From positions 31,222 through 95,221 of the forward strand of contig NZ_BSPW01000012.1 of the NCBI RefSeq assembly GCF_030161235.1: 64,000 bases of DNA, read 5' to 3'. The notes beneath the pieces were generated by a model. The model did no database searches. It was not told the origin of the DNA and was given only the letters and a program-made list of their open reading frames with translations. The number at the start of each line of letters is the position of its first letter. The first letter of the stretch is position 1. The translations under genes and the position numbers were made by a program. The DNA is from Vibrio zhanjiangensis. Lineage in GTDB: Bacteria; Pseudomonadota; Gammaproteobacteria; Enterobacterales; Vibrionaceae. This document shows positions 36,446 to 44,785 of this stretch, piece after piece.

Positions 36446-36961
36446 ATGAACCATAAAATCGCAGGCGGTTTACTTATTTTGTCAGCTTTGTTTAGTAGTT
36501 GGCTTTATTGGGGAAGTGACCTAAAAGTCGAACAAGTCTTGACATCTAAAGAATGGCAATCGAGGATGGTTACGCTTATCACAGACAGCTTACGAGAAGA
36601 ATCTGTTGGCTCTCTTCGCCGTGTAACCATCGACTCTAATGTCAAATATTTGCCCAATGGCCAATACAACCGTTTTGCTACTGTCAAGCTCTACAGTACC
36701 GAGTCTAAAAACGAAAGCACCATCAACATATCTGAAGAAGGTGAATGGGATGTGAGTGATAACTATCTTTTAGTTTCACCGATGAAATTTAAAGACGTCT
36801 CTTCCGCTCAAAGTAAAGATTTTACTGAAGAACAACTTAAGCTCATCACTCAAATATTTAAAATGGATGCCCAGCAAAGCAGGCGGATCGACATAGTCAA
36901 TGAAAATACACTACTGCTGACCAGTTTAAACCACGGCTCTACCGTATTATTTTCTCACTAA
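36446..36961 (+). CDS. toxS: ToxR-stabilising protein ToxS
   Basis: Membrane-anchored periplasmic partner that binds and protects the ToxR periplasmic domain and takes part in bile sensing. The 171-residue protein has one N-terminal helix (IAGGLLILSALFSSWLYWGS) and a periplasmic domain with KEWQSRMVTLITD and VTIDSNVKYLPNGQYNRFAT. It is coupled to toxR by AGGAAG and a 10-base gap. Confidence 0.95.
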   Translation: MNHKIAGGLLILSALFSSWLYWGSDLKVEQVLTSKEWQSRMVTLITDSLREESVGSLRRVTIDSNVKYLPNGQYNRFATVKLYSTESKNESTINISEEGEWDVSDNYLLVSPMKFKDVSSAQSKDFTEEQLKLITQIFKMDAQQSRRIDIVNENTLLLTSLNHGSTVLFSH

Positions 36962-36973
36962 ATGATTATTTGA

Positions 36974-37026
36974 GCCGTTTGTCGCTGTTTTATCCAATGG
37001 GTTGATATAAAGCAGTAACAAACGGC
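36974..37026. repeat. Inverted repeat downstream of toxRS
   Basis: GCCGTTTGT (36974-36982) and ACAAACGGC (37018-37026) are perfect 9-base complements with 35 bases between. It lies 12 bases after toxS and between convergent genes; no U tract follows. Possibly a 3' mRNA structure or weak terminator. Confidence 0.5.
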
Positions 37027-37078
37027 GTAATCAAAGAAAATGCAGCAGTAGCTACTGACGGTAACAACTACAGGGTGG

Positions 37079-37483
37079 TTACTCGTCTCGCGCCATACCA
37101 TTGAGTACTATGTTGTTATAGCTCACCATACCAATAATTTGGCCATTTTCAATAACAGGTGCACGACTAATACCAAAACGCTCAAATAATCTAGCGCAAT
37201 ATTTTACATGCATTTCAGGATCGACAGCTAAAGCAGGCTTAGTCATAATTTCATAGATATTGACTCGATCTGGAGAGCGATTCATTGCCAGTACTTTTTT
37301 GGCAATATCATTCATTAATACCAATCCATATTCATCATCATCATTACGTTTATTGACGACTAACGCTTTGACTTGATGCTTCCTTGCCAACTGGATACCT
37401 TCTCTCACGGTTGTTAAACCATCAATCATAACGTAATTGGCGACCATTACATCACGAATGCATATTTTCTGACCACCACTCAT
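37079..37483 (-). CDS. CBS-domain-pair protein of the DUF1538 operon
   Basis: A 134-residue protein that is little more than two CBS domains (residues about 8-62 and 72-130; DVMVANYVMIDGLTTVREGI, IYEIMTKPALAVDPEMHVKY, FGISRAPVIENGQIIGMVSY). Such pairs usually bind adenine nucleotides or SAM and regulate partner proteins. It is the last gene of a four-gene operon, with an ATGA overlap to the PII-like gene. I infer that it senses energy or nucleotide state for the DUF1538 membrane proteins. Confidence 0.85.
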   Translation of the reverse strand: MSGGQKICIRDVMVANYVMIDGLTTVREGIQLARKHQVKALVVNKRNDDDEYGLVLMNDIAKKVLAMNRSPDRVNIYEIMTKPALAVDPEMHVKYCARLFERFGISRAPVIENGQIIGMVSYNNIVLNGMARDE

Positions 37484-37836
37484 AATTCATTCCCTACCAC
37501 TTCAGCTAACTTCTCGACCTGGTGAGCAACACCAACGGCATCTTCAACATCAATTTGAACAGCAATTCCTTGTCCTGACTCTTGATCAAATTCACCAACC
37601 TCACTTATTTTTTCCAGAATATGCCGAGAAAGGTGTTCTTCGACTACGAAAAGAAGGACGTCTTTTTGCACTTCTAAAGTCAGACCAAAAAAAGTTCGCT
37701 TCTTATTCAGCCCCTCACCTCTTGCATTATTGATAACTGTAGCTCCAGTTGCCCCAGCCTCTCTTGCAGCATCAAGTACAATGTCCGTTCTACTGTCTTC
37801 GACAAAAGCGAGTATCAATTTAAAGCGCATTTTCAT
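37480..37836 (-). CDS. PII-like signalling protein of the DUF1538 operon
   Basis: A 118-residue protein with the GlnB/PII fold pattern: [35 protein letters not shown] (start of the T-loop) and VLLFVVEEHLSRHILEKISE. In the T-loop, where GlnB has the uridylylated tyrosine, this protein has NKKRTFFGLTLEVQKD with no tyrosine, so it is not a classic nitrogen regulator. It overlaps the preceding DUF1538 gene by 17 bases and the CBS gene by 4. It probably controls the membrane proteins by direct contact, as GlnK does with AmtB; that is inference. Confidence 0.82.
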   Translation of the reverse strand: MKMRFKLILAFVEDSRTDIVLDAAREAGATGATVINNARGEGLNKKRTFFGLTLEVQKDVLLFVVEEHLSRHILEKISEVGEFDQESGQGIAVQIDVEDAVGVAHQVEKLAEVVGNEL

Positions 37837-38614
37837 TATTCTCCTGTGATGAATTTCTGTTCAGCCACTGAGTAATTTGGGCGTATCCCATAACAGATAT
37901 TATGGGGAACAGGCTTGCAAAGGCAATGAGTCCAAAACCATCAATCATAGGGTTTCGTCCAGGTACGGTAGAAGCAAGCCCCAATCCAAGAGCGGCAACC
38001 AAAGGTACAGTGACTGTCGACGTTGTGACGCCCCCCGAATCATAAGCAAGTGGCACAATAAGTTTTGGGGCATAAAATGTTTGAATAACCACAACTATGT
38101 AACCGGCAATAATGTAGTAGTGGATGGGATCACCAACAACGATCCTATAACTGCCTAATGAGATACCAAAGGCGACCCCAAGAGCGACCGAAATACGAAG
38201 TCCATTGACACTGATCGAGCCCCCGGAAACCTGATTGGCTTTAATGGCAACCGCAATAAGAGAAGGCTCTGCAATGGTTGTGCTAAAACCTATACAAAAG
38301 GCAAACAAGTACACCCAATAATAATCTTGCCAACCAATATCGCCTTCTACCGAAGTACCAAATTCTTGTAAGAAAGAGGGTTTAGTTAGCTGCATAGCCA
38401 TGGTTTCCCCAAGCGGAAACAAGGCAAGCTCGAGACCAATAAGAAATAGCGAAAGTCCGAGAATAACATAACCAAAACCAGCAACAACTTTGGGCCAATT
38501 CGCCACAGGTCTGCGCAAAACAGCGAACTGAAAACCAAAGATGATTGATGCAATTGGCAGTACATCACCTATTGTACTATGAAATGTGCTTATAAATTCG
38601 GACGAATCAATCAA
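37820..38614 (-). CDS. DUF1538 integral membrane protein, second copy
   Basis: A 264-residue membrane protein with about seven hydrophobic segments. It shares with the gene before it the motifs [52 protein letters not shown] and [17 protein letters not shown]. The Gly/Ser/Thr motif and the TxxEP motif look like re-entrant or substrate-lining segments of a transporter. It starts with TTG overlapping the stop of the first copy (TTGA) and ends inside the PII-like gene. The substrate is unknown; family members are described only as putative transporters. Confidence 0.85.
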   Translation of the reverse strand: MIDSSEFISTFHSTIGDVLPIASIIFGFQFAVLRRPVANWPKVVAGFGYVILGLSLFLIGLELALFPLGETMAMQLTKPSFLQEFGTSVEGDIGWQDYYWVYLFAFCIGFSTTIAEPSLIAVAIKANQVSGGSISVNGLRISVALGVAFGISLGSYRIVVGDPIHYYIIAGYIVVVIQTFYAPKLIVPLAYDSGGVTTSTVTVPLVAALGLGLASTVPGRNPMIDGFGLIAFASLFPIISVMGYAQITQWLNRNSSQENNENAL

Positions 38615-39345
38615 GTGACCACCATTCCGTAAACCATAACAAACATCATCGGCAATAGAGAAGCAAACGCAATTAAGCCAAATCCATCTAGCATAGGATT
38701 ACGGCCTTTTATTGCTGAAGCTAGACCTACGCCGAGAGCTGTGACAAGGGGTACTGTTATTGTTGAAGTCGTCACCCCACCAGAGTCGTACGCAACGCCA
38801 ATAATACTTTCTGGAGCAAACATAGTAAGAACAACAACACCAATGTATCCACCGATTATCATGTACTGAATAGACCACCCCTTAAGTATACGCAGCACAC
38901 CCAGCATAATGGCTATACCCACTGAGAGAGCGACGGTGTAGCGAAGACCGTTCGCGTACTGCGTCATAGCAGCATCATCCAAAGCAATCATACCTCCTTC
39001 TGCAGCGACTTGGGCTGCTTCTGCAGCAACCGCGGTAAGAGCAGGTTCTGCAACTGTGGTTCCAAACCCTAAGCAAAATGCAAACAACATTAACCAAGCA
39101 ACACTTCCTTTGCGAGCAAACGCTTGTGCCATCGACTCTCCAATAGGAAACAGTCCCATCTCCAGCCCAAAAATGAAGAAAGAAAGTCCCATCACAACCA
39201 ATACTAAGCCAAAGAGTATTGACAGCATATTAGGTAAAGGTTCTTGCAACACAATAAGTTGGAAAAAAGCAATCACAGCCACAATCGGCAGTAAATCTCT
39301 TAAACTTCCTAAGAACGCTTTCAAAAGTGCAGCTAGCGCCTGCAT
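38611..39345 (-). CDS. DUF1538 integral membrane protein, first copy
   Basis: A 244-residue membrane protein, first gene of the operon, preceded by GAGG. It carries the same motif set as its downstream partner: [52 protein letters not shown] and [17 protein letters not shown]. Two non-identical copies translated together suggest a heterodimer or inverted-pair transporter. An insert rich in Ala and Asp ([20 protein letters not shown]) follows the TTVAEP motif in this copy but is shorter in the other. The promoter should lie in the 229-base gap shared with the divergent epimerase gene. Confidence 0.85.
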   Translation of the reverse strand: MQALAALLKAFLGSLRDLLPIVAVIAFFQLIVLQEPLPNMLSILFGLVLVVMGLSFFIFGLEMGLFPIGESMAQAFARKGSVAWLMLFAFCLGFGTTVAEPALTAVAAEAAQVAAEGGMIALDDAAMTQYANGLRYTVALSVGIAIMLGVLRILKGWSIQYMIIGGYIGVVVLTMFAPESIIGVAYDSGGVTTSTITVPLVTALGVGLASAIKGRNPMLDGFGLIAFASLLPMMFVMVYGMVVT

Positions 39346-39574
39346 ATGAACCTCATATTCGTCTATCTACTAGTAACCATGGCAAGAACAAAACAAATTA
39401 AGTGTGACTCAAACTGGGCCATAGACAAAAAAAATCAGAAAATAATGATTTTGTGATAGCCGTAAGTTTTGAACAATTGATGATCCTAAATGTCGCTAAC
39501 TCGCTATAATTATTAGAATTGCTATTCTGATAGACTCATTGAAATTGTAGTTTTGCAGGACAGAGGAGAGCTGA

Positions 39575-40489
39575 ATGAGAGTACTGCTAACGGGTGGAAC
39601 AGGCTTTATCGGTAAAGAGCTGTTAAAATATTTTACCACCTACGAGGTGACACTTTTAACGCGCTCTCCACTCAAAGCAAAAGAAATGGTTAGTCATGCA
39701 GACATGGGGAACATAACTTATCTTTCTGATTTAAATAAATTAAGTGACCTTAACGAATTTGATGCCGTGGTCAATTTAGCGGGTGAGCCCATCGCCGATA
39801 AACGTTGGACTAAAAAACAAAAAGAAATCATATGTCATAGTCGCTGGAAAATCACAGAAACAATCGTCGAGCTTATTCATGCCAGCACTTCTCCACCTTC
39901 AGTTTTTATCAGCGGTTCCGCTGTTGGCTACTATGGCGATCAACAAGAGCACCCTTTCGATGAGGGCTTACATACTCATCAGCAAAATTTTCCTCATCAA
40001 GTGTGTGCAAAATGGGAAGAAATTGCCAACCGCGCTCGCTCTGACTCTACCCGTGTTTGTATATTGCGAACTGGAGTTGTTCTTGGTGTTGAAGGTGGGG
40101 CATTGAAGAAGATGATGCTGCCATACAAACTTGGTTTAGGTGGGGCGATCGGTAGTGGTGATCAGTACATCCCGTGGATACACCTACTTGATATGGTTCG
40201 AGGTATCATTTACTTACTCACAACAGAACATGCGTACGGAGAGTTTAATTTGTGCGCCCCACACCCAGTTACAAACAAGCATTTTAGTCAAACCCTAGCT
40301 AAGTTACTTAAAAAACCACACCTGTTGTCTACTCCGAAATGGCTACTAAAGATAGCCATGGGTGAAAGTGCTGTACTTTTGTTTGATAGCTTGAGAGCTA
40401 AACCCAAAAAACTCACAGAACTTGGCTTTCACTTTAGCTACTCTCGCATCGAACCCGCAATGAAAAACTTATTACAGCACGCGGATTAA
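39575..40489 (+). CDS. yfcH: TIGR01777-family NAD(P)-binding epimerase
   Basis: A 304-residue extended short-chain dehydrogenase-like protein. Rossmann motif LLTGGTGFIGKELL at residues 4-17, AVVNLAGEPIADKRWTKKQK at about 69-88, then FISGSAVGYYGD (active-site-like YxxxD region), ILRTGVVLG and WIHLLDMVRGIIYLL. It matches the E. coli YfcH group, whose substrate is unknown. ATG follows AGAGGAGAG. Divergent from the DUF1538 operon; the SDR gene follows after 44 bases. Confidence 0.88.
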   Translation: MRVLLTGGTGFIGKELLKYFTTYEVTLLTRSPLKAKEMVSHADMGNITYLSDLNKLSDLNEFDAVVNLAGEPIADKRWTKKQKEIICHSRWKITETIVELIHASTSPPSVFISGSAVGYYGDQQEHPFDEGLHTHQQNFPHQVCAKWEEIANRARSDSTRVCILRTGVVLGVEGGALKKMMLPYKLGLGGAIGSGDQYIPWIHLLDMVRGIIYLLTTEHAYGEFNLCAPHPVTNKHFSQTLAKLLKKPHLLSTPKWLLKIAMGESAVLLFDSLRAKPKKLTELGFHFSYSRIEPAMKNLLQHAD

Positions 40490-40533
40490 TCTGTATGCTA
40501 AGCCGATAAAATATATAGCGAAACAAGTTTATC

Positions 40534-41361
40534 ATGGCAAAATCTATTCTCGTTACTGGCTGCTCAACAGGTATTGGATACACATGTGCTCACGCTCTTC
40601 ACAAAGCAGGATATCAAGTTATCGCATCATGCAGGCATTTCGATGACGTTAAACGACTACAAAATGAAGGGCTCACCTGTATTCAACTTGATTTAAGCGA
40701 CACAAATAGCATCGAACACGCTGTCGAAAAAGCGCTCGAAATAACGGGCGGTAGACTCGACGCCCTGTTTAACAATGGCGCCTATGGTCAGCCCGGTGCA
40801 TTGGAAGACCTTCCTACCCAAGCGTTAAGAGAACAGTTTGAAACCAATTTTTTTGGTTGGCACCATCTTGTCAAACAAGTATTACCAATAATGCGTAAGC
40901 AAGGAAATGGCCGAATAATACAAAACAGTTCTGTGCTCGGTTTTGCAGCAATGCCGTACCGAGGTGCTTACAATTCGTCTAAATTTGCACTAGAAGGCTG
41001 GAGCGATACTCTGCGCCTAGAACTTGCTGACACCAATATCAAAATAAGCTTAATCGAACCCGGTCCGATAGAAACTCAATTTAGAAAAAATGCTCAAAAA
41101 GCCTTTGAAAAATGGATAGGTATCAACTCGAGCGTTCACCATGAATACTATAAGAAACGCATAAAGGAGCTTGGAAATGAGACCTCAAGCAGTACTTTTG
41201 CGCTCCCTCCCGAATCTTGTATCAGACCATTATTCCATGCATTGGAAGCAAGGAAGCCCAAAGTACGTTATCGAATTACAACACCCACTAAGGCTTTTGC
41301 ATTATTAAAACGTGTATTGTCTAGTCGTCTACTAGACAAACTTTTAGTGCGAGTATCTTAA
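40534..41361 (+). CDS. Short-chain dehydrogenase/reductase, YbbO-like
   Basis: A 275-residue classical SDR. Cofactor motif TGCSTGIG (residues 8-15), NNGAYG (about 89), catalytic Ser in NSSVLGFAAMPYRG, and YNSSK (YxxxK). The end, RYRITTPTKAFALLKRVLSS, is typical of the YbbO subgroup. E. coli ybbO lies next to ybbN, and here the ybbN homologue (cnoX) is also the next recognised gene, which supports orthology. Substrate unknown. Confidence 0.85.
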   Translation: MAKSILVTGCSTGIGYTCAHALHKAGYQVIASCRHFDDVKRLQNEGLTCIQLDLSDTNSIEHAVEKALEITGGRLDALFNNGAYGQPGALEDLPTQALREQFETNFFGWHHLVKQVLPIMRKQGNGRIIQNSSVLGFAAMPYRGAYNSSKFALEGWSDTLRLELADTNIKISLIEPGPIETQFRKNAQKAFEKWIGINSSVHHEYYKKRIKELGNETSSSTFALPPESCIRPLFHALEARKPKVRYRITTPTKAFALLKRVLSSRLLDKLLVRVS

Positions 41362-41459
41362 ACACAGATGTCATCATAGCGTAATAATAAAAAGATAAAC
41401 TAACTAATGAGGTCATCGACTTCACAATTATATGAAAGCGTTACATTCGGAATAAAAAC

Positions 41460-41525
41460 ATGACATTGAACCAATTAAACTGGCTAAGTGTGGGTGTTGC
41501 GCTAACTTTGTTCATCATTTTGTAA
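41460..41525 (+). CDS. Possible 21-residue membrane peptide
   Basis: Small frame MTLNQLNWLSVGVALTLFII plus Leu: a short polar start and one hydrophobic helix, the typical form of a bacterial single-helix microprotein. A perfect intrinsic terminator begins 20 bases after its stop. Its ribosome site (GGAAT, 10 bases upstream) is weak and overlaps the end of a seven-codon upstream frame (MKALHSE). It is too short for composition statistics, so the call rests on layout. It could instead be part of a small non-coding transcript. Confidence 0.4.
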   Translation: MTLNQLNWLSVGVALTLFIIL

Positions 41526-41545
41526 ACGCCTCCACTTTAATTTGG

Positions 41546-41574
41546 AAAAATACCGCTGTATTGGCGGTATTTTT
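41546..41574 (+). terminator. Strong terminator after the microprotein frame
   Basis: AAAAATACCGC and GCGGTATTTTT are perfect 11-base complements around a 7-base loop; symmetrical A and T runs make it active in both directions. Confidence 0.9.
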
Positions 41575-41666
41575 GTATTTGTACGCCACAGGCTAGCAAG
41601 GGCTTGATATTTCCCAACCGCGCCCATATGTCGGTGATATAACAATTTTTTGCAAGGAACCCGCTA

Positions 41667-42521
41667 ATGCAGTCGCCATTTATTGTCGAACTCAACGAGC
41701 AAAATTTTCGTCCAGTACTCGAAGGATCAATGCAAACTCCCGTGCTTATCCATTTTTGGGCATCGATGAGTGAGGCAAGCACACAACTCATTCCACAGCT
41801 AAAAGAGTTAGCACAACAATACAGTGGAGCTTTTACATTGGCGCTCTTAAACTGTGAGCAAGAGCAAATGATTGCCAGCCAGTTTGGTGTTCAAACACTG
41901 CCTACCCTAGCACTGTTTGTAAACGGTCAACCTGTTGACGGTCTTGGCGGACCACAAGATCTGCAAACAGTACAAGCTATGTTAGCTAATCATCTACCCA
42001 GCCAAGATGAACTCAATGTCAAACAAGCGATGGAGTTCATTCAAACACAAGAGTATGGCCAAGCCTTAACTCTCCTTCAGGCATTACCAGATGAACTAAA
42101 GCAAAAAGGTGATGTAAAGCTAGCAATTGCAGAATGCCTCGTTGAAACCCAAAATTTTGAACAAGCAAAAGTCTTACTAGATAACATTCCTTTGGAATAT
42201 CAAGACAGTCGCTACAAAGGATTAGTAGCTAAACTGGAACTACACGAGCAATCTGCAAACAGCCCAGAAATTCAATTGCTTGAACAACAATTTCAAGCAG
42301 ATTTAACTAATGCAAAGCTGGCAGCTGACCTAGCGTTGAGTTATCACCAAGTTAATCGGGACCAAGAAGCACTCGACATCCTTTGGCGCTTTTTAAGTAC
42401 AGATTTGAATAGTCTCGATGGTGAAATAAAAAAACATTTTATGGATATCCTTGCTGCTCTGGGGCAAACCAACCCAATAGCCTCTCAATATAGACGCAAG
42501 CTATACTCACTCCTATATTGA
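41667..42521 (+). CDS. cnoX: Chaperedoxin-like protein CnoX (YbbN)
   Basis: A 284-residue protein with a thioredoxin-fold domain (about 1-112; PVLIHFWASMSEASTQLIPQ, TLPTLALFVNGQPVDG) and a C-terminal TPR region (about 120-284). E. coli CnoX protects proteins from bleach and hands them to GroEL and DnaK. The catalytic position reads SEAS: both cysteines of CxxC are absent, and even the single cysteine of the E. coli SxxC is missing, while the cysteine in ALLNCEQEQM, matching E. coli Cys63, is kept. It is therefore unlikely to reduce disulfides. Confidence 0.9.
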   Translation: MQSPFIVELNEQNFRPVLEGSMQTPVLIHFWASMSEASTQLIPQLKELAQQYSGAFTLALLNCEQEQMIASQFGVQTLPTLALFVNGQPVDGLGGPQDLQTVQAMLANHLPSQDELNVKQAMEFIQTQEYGQALTLLQALPDELKQKGDVKLAIAECLVETQNFEQAKVLLDNIPLEYQDSRYKGLVAKLELHEQSANSPEIQLLEQQFQADLTNAKLAADLALSYHQVNRDQEALDILWRFLSTDLNSLDGEIKKHFMDILAALGQTNPIASQYRRKLYSLLY

Positions 42522-42532
42522 TTTTGCAAAAA

Positions 42533-42582
42533 GACAAAGCCGACTAACCTGAAGTTGGACACTTTGGTTAAGCGGCTTTGTC
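42533..42582 (+). terminator. Terminator of cnoX
   Basis: GACAAAGCCG (42533) and CGGCTTTGTC (42573) are perfect 10-base complements with further inner pairing (TAACC/GGTTA). It starts 12 bases after the cnoX stop; only a short TCTTC follows. Confidence 0.65.
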
Positions 42583-42885
42583 TTCGCCCTAGAAATAAAT
42601 CTTTAGTCAGTAGCAATAACCAAACTATCCAAATTCTCAGCATCTTATGTTAAACATCGAAACAAGTGATTGATCATCCTTGATTGCATTCTTGAAAGTA
42701 ATTATTTCCCAAGTATCCTCCATGCTGATACGAAAGCTTACCATCCCGAGTCTTTGATGTTGGCATTATTTCCTTGTCTCAATACTGATAGAGTCTGAAA
42801 TATGTAATTATCTTGCATTTATATCATTGTATTTAACACCAAACTAAGCAACAATCAGCATAAAGATTTAGATACGGATTTACAT
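42583..42885. other. Gap before qmcA with no gene seen
   Basis: No frame longer than about 15 codons with a ribosome site. AT-rich toward qmcA, where a promoter is expected. I see no repeat or RNA. Confidence 0.5.
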
Positions 42886-43803
42886 ATGATCATCGACTCT
42901 ATTGCTACCATCGGGATTCTATTGGTTGTCGTCATCGCATTTATCATTGCAGGAGTGAAAACTGTTCCTCAAGGTAACCATTGGACTGTTGAACGTTTTG
43001 GTCGCTACACGCATACGCTCAAACCAGGATTAAACATTATTATTCCCTTCATCGATAGAATTGGACATAAAATCAATATGATGGAGCGTGTTCTCGACAT
43101 TCCCGCTCAAGAGGTGATCTCAAAAGACAATGCTAATGTTACCATTGACGCGGTTTGTTTTGTCCAAGTAATCAATGCGGCACAAGCGGCATACGAAGTC
43201 AACGATTTAGAACATGCGATTCGTAATCTAACCCTCACCAACATCAGAACAGTGCTCGGCTCAATGGAGCTAGATGAAATGCTCAGTCAAAGAGATATGA
43301 TCAACGGTAAATTACTCTCTATTGTCGATGAAGCCACTAACCCATGGGGTATTAAAGTCACACGCATCGAGATCAAAGATGTACAACCTCCCACCGATCT
43401 TACCGCAGCTATGAATGCGCAGATGAAAGCCGAACGAAACAAGCGTGCCGAAATACTAGAAGCAGAAGGCATACGCCAAGCAGAAATTCTCAGAGCTGAG
43501 GGGCAAAAACAATCCGAGATACTCAAAGCTGAAGGTGAAAAACAAGCAGCAATATTGCAAGCAGAAGCTCGGGAGCGCGCTGCAGAAGCAGAAGCTCGCG
43601 CAACGACCATGGTCTCAGAGGCGATAGCTCAAGGTGACATGCAGGCTGTCAATTACTTTATTGCCCAAGGTTATACAGATGCACTGCGCAGTATTGGCCA
43701 AGCTGAAAATGGCAAAATCATCATGCTACCGCTTGAAGCGACTGGTCTTATGGGGTCGGTTGCTGGTATTGCCGAAATGTTCAAACAATCTGAACAAAAA
43801 TAG
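42886..43803 (+). CDS. qmcA: SPFH/Band-7 membrane protein QmcA
   Basis: A 305-residue stomatin-like protein. An N-terminal membrane helix (about 3-24; [20 protein letters not shown]) is followed by the Band-7 domain ([40 protein letters not shown]) and a long Ala/Glu/Arg coiled coil (about 185-245; repeated ILxAEGxKQ units). Such proteins form large oligomeric membrane microdomain cages. In E. coli, QmcA is linked to FtsH/HflKC. The next gene, 12 bases on, encodes its usual NfeD partner. Confidence 0.95.
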   Translation: MIIDSIATIGILLVVVIAFIIAGVKTVPQGNHWTVERFGRYTHTLKPGLNIIIPFIDRIGHKINMMERVLDIPAQEVISKDNANVTIDAVCFVQVINAAQAAYEVNDLEHAIRNLTLTNIRTVLGSMELDEMLSQRDMINGKLLSIVDEATNPWGIKVTRIEIKDVQPPTDLTAAMNAQMKAERNKRAEILEAEGIRQAEILRAEGQKQSEILKAEGEKQAAILQAEARERAAEAEARATTMVSEAIAQGDMQAVNYFIAQGYTDALRSIGQAENGKIIMLPLEATGLMGSVAGIAEMFKQSEQK

Positions 43804-43815
43804 GCAGAGGTCCAC

Positions 43816-44274
43816 TTGCTCGAATTACTCGATTCTATTAACCATTGGCATTGGCTAGCATTTGGGCTTGTGTTGCTAGCTATGGAATTATTTGGTACTG
43901 CTGGATACTTTCTTTGGCTTGGTATCTCTGCACTGCTCATTGGACTCTTGCTGTCTGTATTGCCAATGAGTTGGCAGTTACAATGGATAGCATTCGCCGT
44001 GTTTTCATTGGTCACATCTTGGTTATGGTGGCGGAAGCAATTTAATCAAGATGTTTTTGATGATGAACACAGACAACTGAATCAAAAGCAAAAACAAATG
44101 CTAGGGCAAACGGTTGTGATTGAAGAGGACATAGCTCCTGGACGACACAGAATTAAAATTGGTGATAGCACTTGGTCTGCTCAAACCGACCACCCCATAG
44201 CGGCTGGAACCCTAGTCGAAGTGACCCAAGTGAATGGAATCATTTTAACGATCGAAGAGAAGAAACTCAGTTAA
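43816..44274 (+). CDS. ybbJ: NfeD-like membrane protein (YbbJ)
   Basis: Short NfeD of 152 residues: two or three membrane helices (WHWLAFGLVLLAMELFGTAG, SALLIGLLLSVLPMSW) and a C-terminal OB-fold domain (about 90-150; GQTVVIEEDIAPGRHRIKIG). NfeD proteins work with SPFH partners such as QmcA. Translation starts at TTG behind AGAGG, 12 bases after qmcA. Confidence 0.9.
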   Translation: MLELLDSINHWHWLAFGLVLLAMELFGTAGYFLWLGISALLIGLLLSVLPMSWQLQWIAFAVFSLVTSWLWWRKQFNQDVFDDEHRQLNQKQKQMLGQTVVIEEDIAPGRHRIKIGDSTWSAQTDHPIAAGTLVEVTQVNGIILTIEEKKLS

Positions 44275-44334
44275 ACCAGCAAAAGTTATCACCTGTCACA
44301 ATAATTTCATTTTCAAACTACCAAACAATATCAG

Positions 44335-44356
44335 AAGAGGCATAGCAATGCCTCTT
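44335..44356 (+). terminator. Terminator of qmcA-ybbJ
   Basis: AAGAGGCAT and ATGCCTCTT form a perfect 9-base stem with a 4-base loop, followed by CCTATATTT. Confidence 0.7.
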
Positions 44357-44558
44357 CCTATATTTACCCACCTTATATCCTAACCATTGATTGCGTAAAA
44401 ACGCCATTTCGCTTGATATTGCCGAGTTCGCTTGCATACTTATTATTGCATAGCTCATGTGACACTCATCAATCAGGCTTTACTTGCATGGCTACTTTTT
44501 ATTCAGCATTCAACACAAACCTATTCACCTAAACCTCGACTATGGAGCGAGAAAACGA

Positions 44559-44738
44559 ATGAAAGCAAAACTGACACTGCTACTGCCTGTTTTAACTATT
44601 ATCTCATTTAATCTTCAAGCCAACGGTGATCAAGGCGGAAGGACATTAAGCTCAGAAGTAAAGTGTGAACTTAAGAAAGGTCAAGTTCAACAACTCCCTC
44701 CCTTGTATTGCAAAATGTTCAATGGCAAAGCGCTCTAG
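44559..44738 (+). CDS. Small secreted protein of unknown function
   Basis: A 59-residue protein from the ATG at 44559, behind GGAGCGAG. The upstream in-frame 25 codons lack a ribosome site. The first 22 residues (MKAKLTLLLPVLTIISFNLQ, then AN) form a Sec signal. The mature peptide of about 37 residues has two cysteines (SEVKCELKKGQ, LYCKMFNGKAL) that could form one disulfide, and is basic. I do not recognise the family. It lies alone between ybbJ and chiP. Confidence 0.7.
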   Translation: MKAKLTLLLPVLTIISFNLQANGDQGGRTLSSEVKCELKKGQVQQLPPLYCKMFNGKAL

Positions 44739-44749
44739 AAACATTTTAC

Positions 44750-44772
44750 GAGAGGAGTCCAATACTCCTCTC
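44750..44772. terminator. Hairpin between convergent small gene and chiP
   Basis: GAGAGGAGT and ACTCCTCTC are perfect 9-base complements around CCAAT, between two convergent stops. No U tract on either side, so termination strength is doubtful. Confidence 0.5.
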
Positions 44773-44785
44773 CGTGATACCGCGA

